The translations under genes were made by a program, and so were the position numbers. Under the pieces are notes generated by a model that was given only the letters and a program-made list of their open reading frames with translations, did no database searches and was not told the origin of the DNA. A stretch of DNA of 30,753 bases from JAIKWW01 sp052169645 (lineage in GTDB: Bacteria > Bacillota > Clostridia > Peptostreptococcales > Anaerovoracaceae), in the NCBI GenBank assembly GCA_052169645.1, contig JBQNCA010000018.1:1-30753 (forward strand), written 5' to 3'. Positions 16,232 to 24,393 of the stretch are shown here, one piece after another (the stretch's first letter is position 1; every line of letters begins with the position of its first letter).

Positions 16232-17815
16232 CTACTCCTTTCCCGATTTTTTCAACACACCCATAATTAATTTTGCTTCATCAAGCTTAAACAGAAATGT
16301 TGTGACAAAATATATCAACATTCCTACAATGGTAGGCAGTATCAATACCAACAGCTTGGACTGTATCCCGACAGTTATATCATCTACCGAATTCATGCAT
16401 AATATTACCGCTGCGGTCATAATCAGAGAAGCCGCCGCCATCTTTAAAACGTCTATTATGAATATGCGATTATGATAGCCTTCTCCTTTGATTTCAAGGG
16501 CTGCAGCCAGTACCGCAGCATTTGCGGTTGATGCGGCGGCAGACGATAATGCAAGTCCTGCAACGCCCATAGGCTTTACTAAAAGCATACACATCACGAT
16601 ATTTACCGCTATGGATATCACAGCTGCAACAAGAGGCGTCTTTCCGTCAAGCTTTGCAAAAAATACTCTGCTCAATATGTTTTGAACGCCATATCCTATC
16701 ATTCCCAAAGTTACATAAAACAAGGCTCCCGACGTTATATTCAAATCGTCCGTTCCAAATTCACCCCCGCCGTAAATCAAATCCGTCAGCGGTCTTGCGA
16801 GAGCCATTACTCCGCACATCATGGGCAACATAAAATACATGGAGCCGTGCATGGTGGTTCTCACGGTATTTACAAAGCCTTCCTCGTCATTATCGACATT
16901 TTGACGTGAAAGACGTGGAAATACCACATTGGTAACGGATAATATGAAGACCCCTATAATTATAAGATAAAGATTTGTACTGTATTCTATAGCCGAAACC
17001 CCGGAACCTCCGTTCAGGTGTGAAGCAAATCTGGTATTTATCGTGAGATTTATAGGCTGAACCCATGTACTTACCATAACGGGCAACATCAGCATTATAA
17101 CCTTTTGCATCTCACGAGTTTTAATCTTAATGACAGGCAAATATTTAAATTTTTTCTTTCTTAGGCTCGGTATCTGAATCACAGCCTGCATCAGCCACCC
17201 GATAAGAAAAGCTACCGCAAGACCGTAAATTCCGAAGCGGTCGTTGAGCAGCAGATAATACGCTATTATGATTGCATTTGATATAAGGCTGATAAGTGCA
17301 GGTATATTAAATTCATCAAACGACTGCAAAATCCCGACAAAAGAATATGCTATACCCGTAAAAAATATCGTAGGGAACATTATCCGTGTAAGTGATACCG
17401 CAAGGCTTGCGGTTTGCGCATCGTATCCGTCGGCAAACAGTTCAACCAAAGGAGCCGCACATATCATGCCGACCACAGTGAGCAGCAGGGTACTCACTGC
17501 TACAAGGGTTATAAAATTGCTGCCGAATATGTTTGCCTTATTATGACCTTTCTTTTTTAAGACTTCGCTGAATACGGGAATAAAGCTCGCCGCTATGGCG
17601 GAAGCAAACAGCATGTCAAAAAACACACGCGGTATGCGGCTCGCTGTCAGAAAAGCATTCGCATACATGCCTGTGCCGTAATTGGTTGCGAGTAATCTGT
17701 CCCTTAGCAGACCCATCAGCTTTCCTGCCATAGTTATAAACATTACCGTTCCTATAGCTTTAACCGAGCTGCCGTTTTCCTCACTGTGTCCGGTTTGCGA
17801 GGTTTCATCCTTCAT
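16232..17815 (-). CDS. murJ: MurJ/MviN-family lipid-linked oligosaccharide flippase
   Basis: 527 residues, the usual MurJ size, with about 14 membrane helices. Early motifs are MAGKLMGLLRDRLLATNYGTG and ANAFLTASRIPRVFFDMLFA, which hold the central-cavity arginines typical of MurJ. PVFSEVLKKKGHNKA and the later FFAKLDGKTP region also match the family. MurJ normally flips lipid II for peptidoglycan. Here it sits two bases upstream of a Wzy-type gene, so it may instead flip the wall-polymer intermediate; that is inference. The start is the first gene after a hairpin-bearing gap of 112 bases. The N-terminus (about 20 residues) is polar and variable. Confidence 0.9.
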   Translation of the reverse strand: MKDETSQTGHSEENGSSVKAIGTVMFITMAGKLMGLLRDRLLATNYGTGMYANAFLTASRIPRVFFDMLFASAIAASFIPVFSEVLKKKGHNKANIFGSNFITLVAVSTLLLTVVGMICAAPLVELFADGYDAQTASLAVSLTRIMFPTIFFTGIAYSFVGILQSFDEFNIPALISLISNAIIIAYYLLLNDRFGIYGLAVAFLIGWLMQAVIQIPSLRKKKFKYLPVIKIKTREMQKVIMLMLPVMVSTWVQPINLTINTRFASHLNGGSGVSAIEYSTNLYLIIIGVFILSVTNVVFPRLSRQNVDNDEEGFVNTVRTTMHGSMYFMLPMMCGVMALARPLTDLIYGGGEFGTDDLNITSGALFYVTLGMIGYGVQNILSRVFFAKLDGKTPLVAAVISIAVNIVMCMLLVKPMGVAGLALSSAAASTANAAVLAAALEIKGEGYHNRIFIIDVLKMAAASLIMTAAVILCMNSVDDITVGIQSKLLVLILPTIVGMLIYFVTTFLFKLDEAKLIMGVLKKSGKE

Positions 17816-17867
17816 ATGCTTTCCTCAAATCCATTTCCACTTTATATAAATCGTAAATAGACGATAT

Positions 17868-17913
17868 ATTCATTGCCTGAGAGTATTATAAGCTTTGCTC
17901 TAAGGCAATGAAT
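17868..17913 (-). promoter_or_regulatory. Perfect 11-bp hairpin between the SLH gene and murJ
   Basis: ATTCATTGCCT (17868-17878) and AGGCAATGAAT (17903-17913) pair perfectly around a 24-base loop. The loop holds TATAAT on the minus strand (17885-17890), without a clear -35 box. No T-run follows on the minus strand, so it is not a standard terminator. It may reduce read-through or mark a weak promoter for the murJ cluster. Confidence 0.45.
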
Positions 17914-17927
17914 TTCTTAATAATATA

Positions 17928-20243
17928 TTACTGAGTTGCAACGAAAAGTATCTTTGACATTTCAGCTCTTGAAAGCTTGCCCAAAGGATTTATAAGCTCG
18001 CCCGAGCCGTTTACTATATTATTTTTAACCAAGGTTGCAGTTGCCGTTACCGCATAGTCCGATATATATCGGGCATCCGAGAAACCTGCAAGATTCGCCG
18101 ACGTTCCGTCCGCCTTTACTATGCCCTTGTAAACAAGATATCTGCTTATAAATGTAAACGCATCCTGTCTGCTCATGCTCGACTGAGGATTAAAGGATGC
18201 GCCGTCACCCTTGGCTATTCCGTTAGCCTTAGCCCAAGCTACAGCCTTTGCATAGTAATCAGTAGTCGCTACGTCTTCAAAAGCTTGCATTTCCGCCGCA
18301 TCGGGATTCCCTGCCGCTCTGTAAAGCATAAGTACAAAATCTCCTCGTTTTATATTATTGTTGGGATAAAAATAACCGTTGCTTCCGGTTACGATTCCCT
18401 TGCTTGCAAGCTTCGCTATATAATTCTCCGCCCAACTGCCCGAAGTGTCTGCAAAGGCGGACTTGGTTTTCAAAATTATATTTCTGCTCACCCCTCCGGC
18501 GGTTACAGTCACGGTTCCCGTGCCTTTTACTCCTTGAGGTACAGTCAGCAGTCCCGTATCTGAAATACTTCCGAAACCTTCGGATACCGAATATTTGAAA
18601 TTCGGCTGACCTATAAGAACATTTTTACCCCGATAACTTGCTGTCTGAGTAAACTGTATATTCTGACCGTCCTCTACCGTTACTGAATTTACGGCTGCTC
18701 CGTTTACTTTTACTGAAATATCGTCCAGATTCTGCACTACGTGGACAGTCCCCGAGCCTTCAATTCCTGTGCTCGGCGAGTATAATCTTATTTTCATGGC
18801 ACCTGCTGCATACGGAGCCTTGTAAATTTTATCGGTAATTTCTCCGAAGCTCCCCGATTCAATTGCAGCCGTTACATCCGACGGGGCCGATACAACGGCA
18901 TATCCCCTGTCTGTAGCGAAGCAGCTGAGATCTATGCTTGTTCCCTGGTATACATATAATCCGTCTTCTTTTATATGAAGTCTTGCAGCTGTTCCGTCAG
19001 GGCGCTCGCTTGCTTCAAACAATATAAAGGTCGAGCATTTGCGTGCAGCTCCGTCCGAAGGGATATTTTTTATGCTCGCAGCAGATTCTCCCGGAAGCTT
19101 CATTGATATTGCGGTTGATCCTCCGCCGTCAAGATTTATAGCCGATACGCAACCCAGAGCTTGAAGCTCGGCTGCAAGCTGATACATGCTTATTCCGTTG
19201 GAATGTCCCGCTTTTCTGCCGTCAAGCGTAAAATATACAACCGATCCGTCAGCCTTTATGCCGACAGCCGTACGGGGATTCTTTCCCGACAACGCCTGAT
19301 CCCATGAAGAGGTATTGGTAATCGCACCGTTTTTCAAAATCACATCACCGCCACCGGATGCCCATCTGCATGAAGCAAGCGCTTCATTATCATAACAGCT
19401 CGTTTCCAATGTAACTACATCACCTATGGCAAATTTTTTAAACTGCCAATCCAGACCCGAACTTTTATCGGCTGTCAAAACTAGATATCCGTCACCTATC
19501 TTAACAGGTGCTGAGCCCTCATACAGCTCCTCTACCTGCAAAGTCATCTCCCCACGGGTTCTCATTTCACCATTGAGAATTTTCATTCTTACCGCCCAAC
19601 CGTCAGTGGACGTTCTCGTAGATACCGTAGAAAAATGAGAGCTGTATAGATACATCCCCGCTCCGTTAACTCTCCTTTTATTGAAATGTGTCAAGCTTAA
19701 GTTTTTTCCCATATTTGAAATTCCGTCAGTCGAAGTACCTCCGCCCTGATTCGTCAGCTTTATCTGAACAGCCGTATAATCATTTATAGACGCATTTCCG
19801 TTATCATCAAAGCATATTGAGCTGTATCCTTCCGGACTGGATTTATAAATTCCGTTCTCCACCACTATCCCCAGCGGAATTCCCGTAGACGTGGAAAAAA
19901 AATCCGAATTCACCGCTCCCAAAATATTATAACCTATGCTCTTTGCATAATTTATCACATTTGTTATATCCATGCTGCCGAATATGGTATCACATGCTAA
20001 TACCAAGGGCTTTATGCCGTTTCCCGGCGTACTTTGAGCAACATAGCTTTCCTGTATCCCGAAGGTAGAATTATTCATCACTGTATCGGTGAAGGTAAAT
20101 CCGTTTCCATAATCATAGATTTGCTTGTAAGAAATCGCTCCCGCTCCCGGTTCGGCAGCCTGCACCGTCATTGTCGAAAACATAAGCGCTGCCGCTGCAC
20201 CGATCGAAATTAAATTTTTAAATATTTTTTTTCTTATATACAT
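17928..20243 (-). CDS. SLH-anchored phosphodiester glycosidase (NAGPA-domain) surface protein
   Basis: 771 residues. A signal peptide (cleavage near residue 30, VQA-A) is followed by a NAGPA-type domain at about 80-410 with GAVNSDFF (109-116), NPRTAVGI (322-329) and NLDGGGSTA (370-378). Bacterial relatives remove sugars linked through phosphodiesters. Residues about 410-590 form Ig-like or beta-rich linkers. Three SLH repeats end the protein (595-645, 654-708, 721-771). Their anchor motifs are variants of TRAE: IKRGDF, MSRQDA and LSRAEM. It should be held on pyruvylated wall polymer, the product of the nearby CsaB domain, and might trim phosphodiester-linked sugars there. GAGG three bases before the ATG is closely spaced. 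It follows the small secreted protein gene by 22 bases. Confidence 0.9.
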   Translation of the reverse strand: MYIRKKIFKNLISIGAAAALMFSTMTVQAAEPGAGAISYKQIYDYGNGFTFTDTVMNNSTFGIQESYVAQSTPGNGIKPLVLACDTIFGSMDITNVINYAKSIGYNILGAVNSDFFSTSTGIPLGIVVENGIYKSSPEGYSSICFDDNGNASINDYTAVQIKLTNQGGGTSTDGISNMGKNLSLTHFNKRRVNGAGMYLYSSHFSTVSTRTSTDGWAVRMKILNGEMRTRGEMTLQVEELYEGSAPVKIGDGYLVLTADKSSGLDWQFKKFAIGDVVTLETSCYDNEALASCRWASGGGDVILKNGAITNTSSWDQALSGKNPRTAVGIKADGSVVYFTLDGRKAGHSNGISMYQLAAELQALGCVSAINLDGGGSTAISMKLPGESAASIKNIPSDGAARKCSTFILFEASERPDGTAARLHIKEDGLYVYQGTSIDLSCFATDRGYAVVSAPSDVTAAIESGSFGEITDKIYKAPYAAGAMKIRLYSPSTGIEGSGTVHVVQNLDDISVKVNGAAVNSVTVEDGQNIQFTQTASYRGKNVLIGQPNFKYSVSEGFGSISDTGLLTVPQGVKGTGTVTVTAGGVSRNIILKTKSAFADTSGSWAENYIAKLASKGIVTGSNGYFYPNNNIKRGDFVLMLYRAAGNPDAAEMQAFEDVATTDYYAKAVAWAKANGIAKGDGASFNPQSSMSRQDAFTFISRYLVYKGIVKADGTSANLAGFSDARYISDYAVTATATLVKNNIVNGSGELINPLGKLSRAEMSKILFVATQ

Positions 20244-20265
20244 TTTCCTCTAAGCCCGTTGTAAA

Positions 20266-20733
20266 TTAATTTATAGTGCAGCCTCCCCGCACCATGAGAT
20301 AAGCCTCCGTAGACACGGATAATCCTCTTCCGTCGGCACGTGGAACGAGCAGCAGGTGGTTAGCCTGCACGGAATCTCCCGTGCGAAGATCCGTTCCGGC
20401 AGTCATATCTGAAACTCCGTTAGCTCCGTTATCGATAGCCGCAGCTCTTCCCGAACGGAGAATAATTTCCGTGCCTTCATTTCCCAAAAGGCTCTGACCC
20501 GCTTTGAGATGCACGATTTCATAACCGCCTGCGGATGCCTGCGTATTGCTCGAGCCGCCCGCACCTGAAATAGCGTTTTTTACAGCAGTGTCAACATAAC
20601 TCTTTGTTACTACCGGATCAGCGTCGCTTCCCGGTGAAGCAGCATATACTGCAACTGCTCCGATAAGCATACAAAGAAATACGCAAACAGCTATAATCCC
20701 CTTTTTATCTTTTTTCCCTCTATTCAACATCAT
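20266..20733 (-). CDS. Small secreted or membrane-anchored protein of unknown function
   Basis: 155 residues. A lysine-rich start and a hydrophobic stretch (about 12-31) form a signal peptide or anchor ending near VYAAS. A low-complexity glycine/serine linker follows around 50-65. The C-terminal 85 residues form a compact domain containing GQSLLGNEGTEIILRSGRA, DMTAGTDLRTGDSV, LLLVPRADGRGL and ending in MVRGGCTIN. I have the impression of similar small proteins in other clostridia but cannot assign a family. AAAGGAG six bases before the ATG supports the start. The genes on both sides are close (26 and 22 bases), so it is probably co-expressed with the SLH glycosidase and could be its partner. 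Confidence 0.75.
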   Translation of the reverse strand: MMLNRGKKDKKGIIAVCVFLCMLIGAVAVYAASPGSDADPVVTKSYVDTAVKNAISGAGGSSNTQASAGGYEIVHLKAGQSLLGNEGTEIILRSGRAAAIDNGANGVSDMTAGTDLRTGDSVQANHLLLVPRADGRGLSVSTEAYLMVRGGCTIN

Positions 20734-20759
20734 TTAAATCACTCCTTTGTTCATTAAAA

Positions 20760-22160
20760 TCACAGATTTAAGATATTTACAGCCAACAGGAAGTAGATCA
20801 ATGTCGACATTAAATCTGTGAGTGACGAAACCAACGGTCCCGCCATAAGGGCAGGATCTATGCCTATCATCTTTGCGATTATAGGGAGCATGCTCCCTGC
20901 CATCTTTGCCATCATTACAATAATTATCATAGACAACGACACGGTAAATGCCACCATTATGCCGTTGTGGTCAATAAATACGACTCTGAGCATATTTAAA
21001 ATGCTTAAAACAAAACCTATTATAAAGCTCACCCGAAATTCTTTCCAAAGTATACGAAGTGCGTCTCTTACGGAAAGTTCTTCGACAGCCAAGCCTCTTA
21101 TTATCAAGGTCGCCGACTGTGAACCCGAGTTCCCGCCTGTCCCGCTCAGCATAGGCATATATGCGACAAGACATATCATGGCTGAAAGTGCTCCCTCAAA
21201 TTTGGTAATGATACCTCCGGTAACTATATATGAGCACATTAGAGCAAACAGCCAGGGCAAACGTGTACAAACATGCCGGATAACGCTCATATCAAGATAT
21301 TCATCGTCCATAGCACCGGTTACACCCGCCATAAGCTGAAAGTCCTCTGTAGCCTCATCGTCTATTACATCAAATATGTCGTCAACGGTTATTATACCGA
21401 CCAATCTTCCTTCTTTGTCAACGACAGGCATTGCCAGAAGTCCGTATCTCTTGAACTGATTTGAAACTTCTTCCTGATCCGTAAACACATTTACGGACAT
21501 AACATCGGTGCGCATCAGCTCCGAAACCTTTTCATCGTCAGCCGACATAACAAGGGTTCTCAGTGAGACTGCACCTATAAGCTTTCGCTTGCTATCCTTG
21601 ACATAGCAGTTATATATGGTTTCCGAATCTATACCTTCTTCCCTTATATGCGCCAAACATTCTTTTACCGTCATGTCCTGCCGGAAAGAGATATACTCTA
21701 TGGTCATAAGACTTCCTGCGCTGTTTTCAGGATAATTCAGGAAGGTGTTGATGAGCTTCCGCTCCTCCTTAGGCGTATTTGCCAGAATCTTGTCTACGAT
21801 ATTTGCAGGAAGCTCCTCCAAAATATCTATCATATCGTCAAAAGCGGATTCTTTGATGATGTTGTCGATTTCACTCTGTGTTATACCGTAGATGATTTCC
21901 ACCTGATCAGCATCGGGTAAATACGCAAACACATCAACGGAGACATCCTTAGGCAGCATACGAAGCGCCAGAATCGTTTTTTCCAAGCCGAGACGGTCGT
22001 TGACAGTTTCCAACATTTCCGCTATGTCTACAGGATTATTTTCGAGCAGCTTGCTTCGCATAAGGCTGTACTTCTTTTCTTGCAACAGTTGTACCACCTC
22101 ATCGACCTCGGCGTCGAAATCTCTTACACTCGGAGTTTCTATATCTTTTTCATCTGCCAT
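20760..22160 (-). CDS. mgtE: Magnesium channel/transporter MgtE
   Basis: 466 residues from the ATG at 22158-22160, preceded by AAAGGAGG with a 5-base gap; a longer in-frame start is disfavoured. A helical N-domain (about 15-150) is followed by two CBS domains (about 152-270), which sense cytoplasmic Mg2+. Five membrane helices fill about 300-466. The pore region carries MLSGTGGNSGSQSATLIIRG and later IDPALMAGPLVSSLTDLMS with acidic pore residues. It works as a homodimer in the membrane. I found no M-box riboswitch in the leader. It is the first gene of a group with the small secreted and SLH proteins, an unexpected partner for an envelope cluster. Confidence 0.95.
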   Translation of the reverse strand: MADEKDIETPSVRDFDAEVDEVVQLLQEKKYSLMRSKLLENNPVDIAEMLETVNDRLGLEKTILALRMLPKDVSVDVFAYLPDADQVEIIYGITQSEIDNIIKESAFDDMIDILEELPANIVDKILANTPKEERKLINTFLNYPENSAGSLMTIEYISFRQDMTVKECLAHIREEGIDSETIYNCYVKDSKRKLIGAVSLRTLVMSADDEKVSELMRTDVMSVNVFTDQEEVSNQFKRYGLLAMPVVDKEGRLVGIITVDDIFDVIDDEATEDFQLMAGVTGAMDDEYLDMSVIRHVCTRLPWLFALMCSYIVTGGIITKFEGALSAMICLVAYMPMLSGTGGNSGSQSATLIIRGLAVEELSVRDALRILWKEFRVSFIIGFVLSILNMLRVVFIDHNGIMVAFTVSLSMIIIVMMAKMAGSMLPIIAKMIGIDPALMAGPLVSSLTDLMSTLIYFLLAVNILNL

Positions 22161-22250
22161 GGCATCCTCCTTTCGCATTTGCACACCCGAAGTCACCGAT
22201 AAAATCCATACATTAGGGCTGAATATTACCTGAATTTGAACTAAAGAAAA

Positions 22251-22280
22251 TTATATCTCATACGGAACCGATATTGCAAG
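22251..22280 (-). promoter_or_regulatory. Promoter for mgtE
   Basis: Minus strand TTGCAA (22275-22280), 18 bases, then a perfect TATAAT (22251-22256), about 90 bases ahead of the mgtE start. The -35 matches four of six positions. It is the only good promoter I see upstream of the long minus-strand group. Confidence 0.55.
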
Positions 22281-22631
22281 CACAGACACCCAAAATATAA
22301 GGCTTGATAAGATAAGTTCATAAATGTAATTTGAAGTTAATGCAAGCGGACTACTCATCCAACAGTTCAAATTGCGAGTGCCGTTCTTTTAAACTTAACG
22401 TTTTTTCTATAAAACAGAAAGGCTTACTAATCCGACGACTCGAATTATGAGTGCAGTAAGTAAATTGCATCGTAATACTTCGCTTACACAAATTAAAAGC
22501 TCGGCATATGAATCGGATATTATGCTGTATCAAAATAAAATTCGATACCTCGGAATAAAAATTCAATATATCTCCGTCTTAATAACTGAGAATATCTATA
22601 CTTCTCAAGTATATATTTTAATTGCAGTATT
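22281..22631. other. Gene-free divergent intergenic region
   Basis: About 350 bases between the divergent mgtE and ilvD promoters, AT-rich, without a credible gene. Short open frames on both strands (62-71 codons) lack ribosome binding sites and family resemblance. The only internal structure I see is a degenerate direct repeat, listed separately. No T-box or riboswitch fold is recognisable. Confidence 0.6.
22348..22457. repeat. Degenerate 37-bp direct repeat, two copies 73 bp apart
   Basis: Copies at 22348-22384 and 22421-22457 agree at 26 of 37 positions by manual alignment. They share the frame GG..TACT.ATCC.AC and end in GAGTGC.GT. The second copy can fold on itself (CTTACT with AGTAAG, and inner ACTC with GAGT). 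The offset of 73 is not a multiple of three, so this is not a protein repeat. It may be the remains of a duplicated intergenic element or protein-binding sites. Confidence 0.4.
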
Positions 22632-22660
22632 TTGAACTGTGGTGTAGAATTATCTTTAAT
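22632..22660 (+). promoter_or_regulatory. Promoter for ilvD
   Basis: TTGAAC (22632-22637), a 17-base spacer and TTTAAT (22655-22660), 50 bases ahead of the ilvD ATG. Matches are four and five of six. The leader is only about 40 bases, leaving no room for a T-box or attenuator, unlike many branched-chain amino acid genes in Bacillota. Confidence 0.55.
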
Positions 22661-22710
22661 TATTTAGGTTTCGAATAATCAATATATATTAAGGAAAGGA
22701 ATGATTAAAT

Positions 22711-24381
22711 ATGGCATTTAACAGCGATAAAATAAAAAGAGGGGCGAGCGGCGCACCTGTGCGTTCTCTCTTTTATGCTATGGGATATACACAAGAAGAA
22801 ATAGACAGACCTCTGATCGGAGTTGTAAATTCAAAAAATGAATTAATTCCGGGGCACATGGGACTTGACAGAATCGCAGAAGCGGTAAAACGAGGCATAA
22901 TACTTGCAGGCGGAACACCTGTAGAATTTCCGGCTATAGGCATCTGCGACGGCATAGCCATGGGTCATGAAGGTATGAAATTTCCTCTGGCGAGCCGTGA
23001 GCTGATTTGTGATTCAGTAGAGGCTGTAGCAAGAGGACATGCACTCGACGGTCTGGTGCTCATCCCCAACTGCGACAAGATAGTTCCGGGCATGATGATG
23101 GCAGCGGCACGTCTCAATATCCCTGCAGTAATGATTTCAGGCGGTCCTATGCGTGCCGGCAATCTTAACAACAGAGTATTGGACTTTAACAGTGTCATGG
23201 AGAGTGTAGGTTCTTTCAAAAATGGCGATATCAGCGAAGCCGAATTGGAAGAGGTTGCGGAAAACTGCTGCCCGGGTTGCGGCTCATGTTCAGGGCTGTT
23301 TACTGCCAACAGCATGAATTCACTTACGGAAGTTCTCGGAATGGGTTTGCCTTTCAACGGCACAGCTCTGGCAGATACCGGAGAACGTATCAGACTTGCC
23401 AAACAGGCAGGCATGCAGATAATGGAAATCCTTGAAAAGAATATCCGTCCTCGTGACATCCTGACTTTAGAGGCATTTGAAAACGCTATCACTGTAGATA
23501 TGGCGATGGCGGGTTCTACAAACACCGTACTTCACCTGCCTGCTATAGCTCACGAGGCGGGAATCAAAATCAATCTTGATATTTTTGATACTATCAGTGA
23601 AAGGACACCTAATCTGTCCAAGCTCAGTCCGAGCGGTCACCATCATATGGAAGATTTAGGCAGAGCGGGCGGACTTCCTGCAATGATGAACGAACTTTCT
23701 AAAAAGGGTTTGTTACATGAGGATTGCATTACGGTAACAGGTAAAACCATAGGTGAAAACATAAGAAATCATCCGGTTCTCGATTACTCAGTAATAAAGC
23801 CGATAGATACGCCTTATGGCAATCGGGGAGGTCTTGCCATACTTCGAGGCAATCTTGCTCCTGACGGAGCTGTAGTTAAGGAATCCGCAGTCGCTCCCGA
23901 AATGCTTGAGCATTCAGGTCCTGCCGTTGTTTTCAATTCTGAAGAAGATGCTACCGCTGCAATATGGGGCAACAAAATCAAAAAAGGTGATATCATAGTT
24001 ATCCGCTACGAAGGTCCTAAGGGCGGTCCGGGTATGAGAGAAATGCTTTCGCCTACCTCCTCTATTGCCGGTATGGGACTTGACAAAGACGTAGCTCTCA
24101 TCACCGACGGCAGATTTTCCGGTGCATCCAGAGGTGCTTCCATAGGTCACGTTTCACCCGAAGCTATGGCAGGCGGACTTATAGGTCTGCTCAAAGACGG
24201 AGATGAAATACATATTGACATTCCTAACAGGGTTCTTGAAGTAAAGCTTTCCGATAAAGAAATTGAACAGCGACGTGCAGAATATATAAAACCGGAGCCT
24301 AAGGTCAAGACAGGGTATCTGGCCCGTTATGCAAAGCTCGTAACCTCTGCAAATACCGGCGCCGTACTTTCAGTAGACTGA
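22711..24381 (+). CDS. ilvD: Dihydroxy-acid dehydratase
   Basis: 556 residues, full length. It dehydrates 2,3-dihydroxy-isovalerate and -methylvalerate to the keto acids of valine and isoleucine synthesis, using an iron-sulfur cluster and Mg2+. Visible motifs are GICDGIAMGHEGMK (77-90), the LIPNCDKIVPGMMMA segment with C121-D122-K123, NCCPGCGSCSGLFTANSMN (185-203), and near the end TDGRFSGASRG and GHVSPEA. The three cysteine regions are cluster-ligand candidates. AAGGAAAGGA precedes the ATG. No other ilv or leu gene is nearby, so this is an isolated copy. The deacetylase gene follows after 12 bases and is probably co-transcribed. Confidence 0.97.
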   Translation: MAFNSDKIKRGASGAPVRSLFYAMGYTQEEIDRPLIGVVNSKNELIPGHMGLDRIAEAVKRGIILAGGTPVEFPAIGICDGIAMGHEGMKFPLASRELICDSVEAVARGHALDGLVLIPNCDKIVPGMMMAAARLNIPAVMISGGPMRAGNLNNRVLDFNSVMESVGSFKNGDISEAELEEVAENCCPGCGSCSGLFTANSMNSLTEVLGMGLPFNGTALADTGERIRLAKQAGMQIMEILEKNIRPRDILTLEAFENAITVDMAMAGSTNTVLHLPAIAHEAGIKINLDIFDTISERTPNLSKLSPSGHHHMEDLGRAGGLPAMMNELSKKGLLHEDCITVTGKTIGENIRNHPVLDYSVIKPIDTPYGNRGGLAILRGNLAPDGAVVKESAVAPEMLEHSGPAVVFNSEEDATAAIWGNKIKKGDIIVIRYEGPKGGPGMREMLSPTSSIAGMGLDKDVALITDGRFSGASRGASIGHVSPEAMAGGLIGLLKDGDEIHIDIPNRVLEVKLSDKEIEQRRAEYIKPEPKVKTGYLARYAKLVTSANTGAVLSVD

Positions 24382-24393
24382 AAGGATTGACCT

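Noticed and set aside
22161..22280. M-box magnesium riboswitch before mgtE
   Set aside because: The leader between the predicted promoter and mgtE is under 100 bases and shows none of the conserved M-box segments.
22351..22566. 71-codon frame on the minus strand upstream of mgtE
   Set aside because: No ribosome binding site. It crosses both copies of the 37-bp repeat in different frames, which argues against coding, and shows no family resemblance.
22661..22710. T-box leader before ilvD
   Set aside because: Too short, with no T-box sequence or terminator-antiterminator pair.
22965..23525. Long minus-strand frame (186 codons) inside ilvD
   Set aside because: It is antisense to highly conserved ilvD sequence, and its composition (serine/leucine/isoleucine-rich) is that of a reverse-complement shadow.
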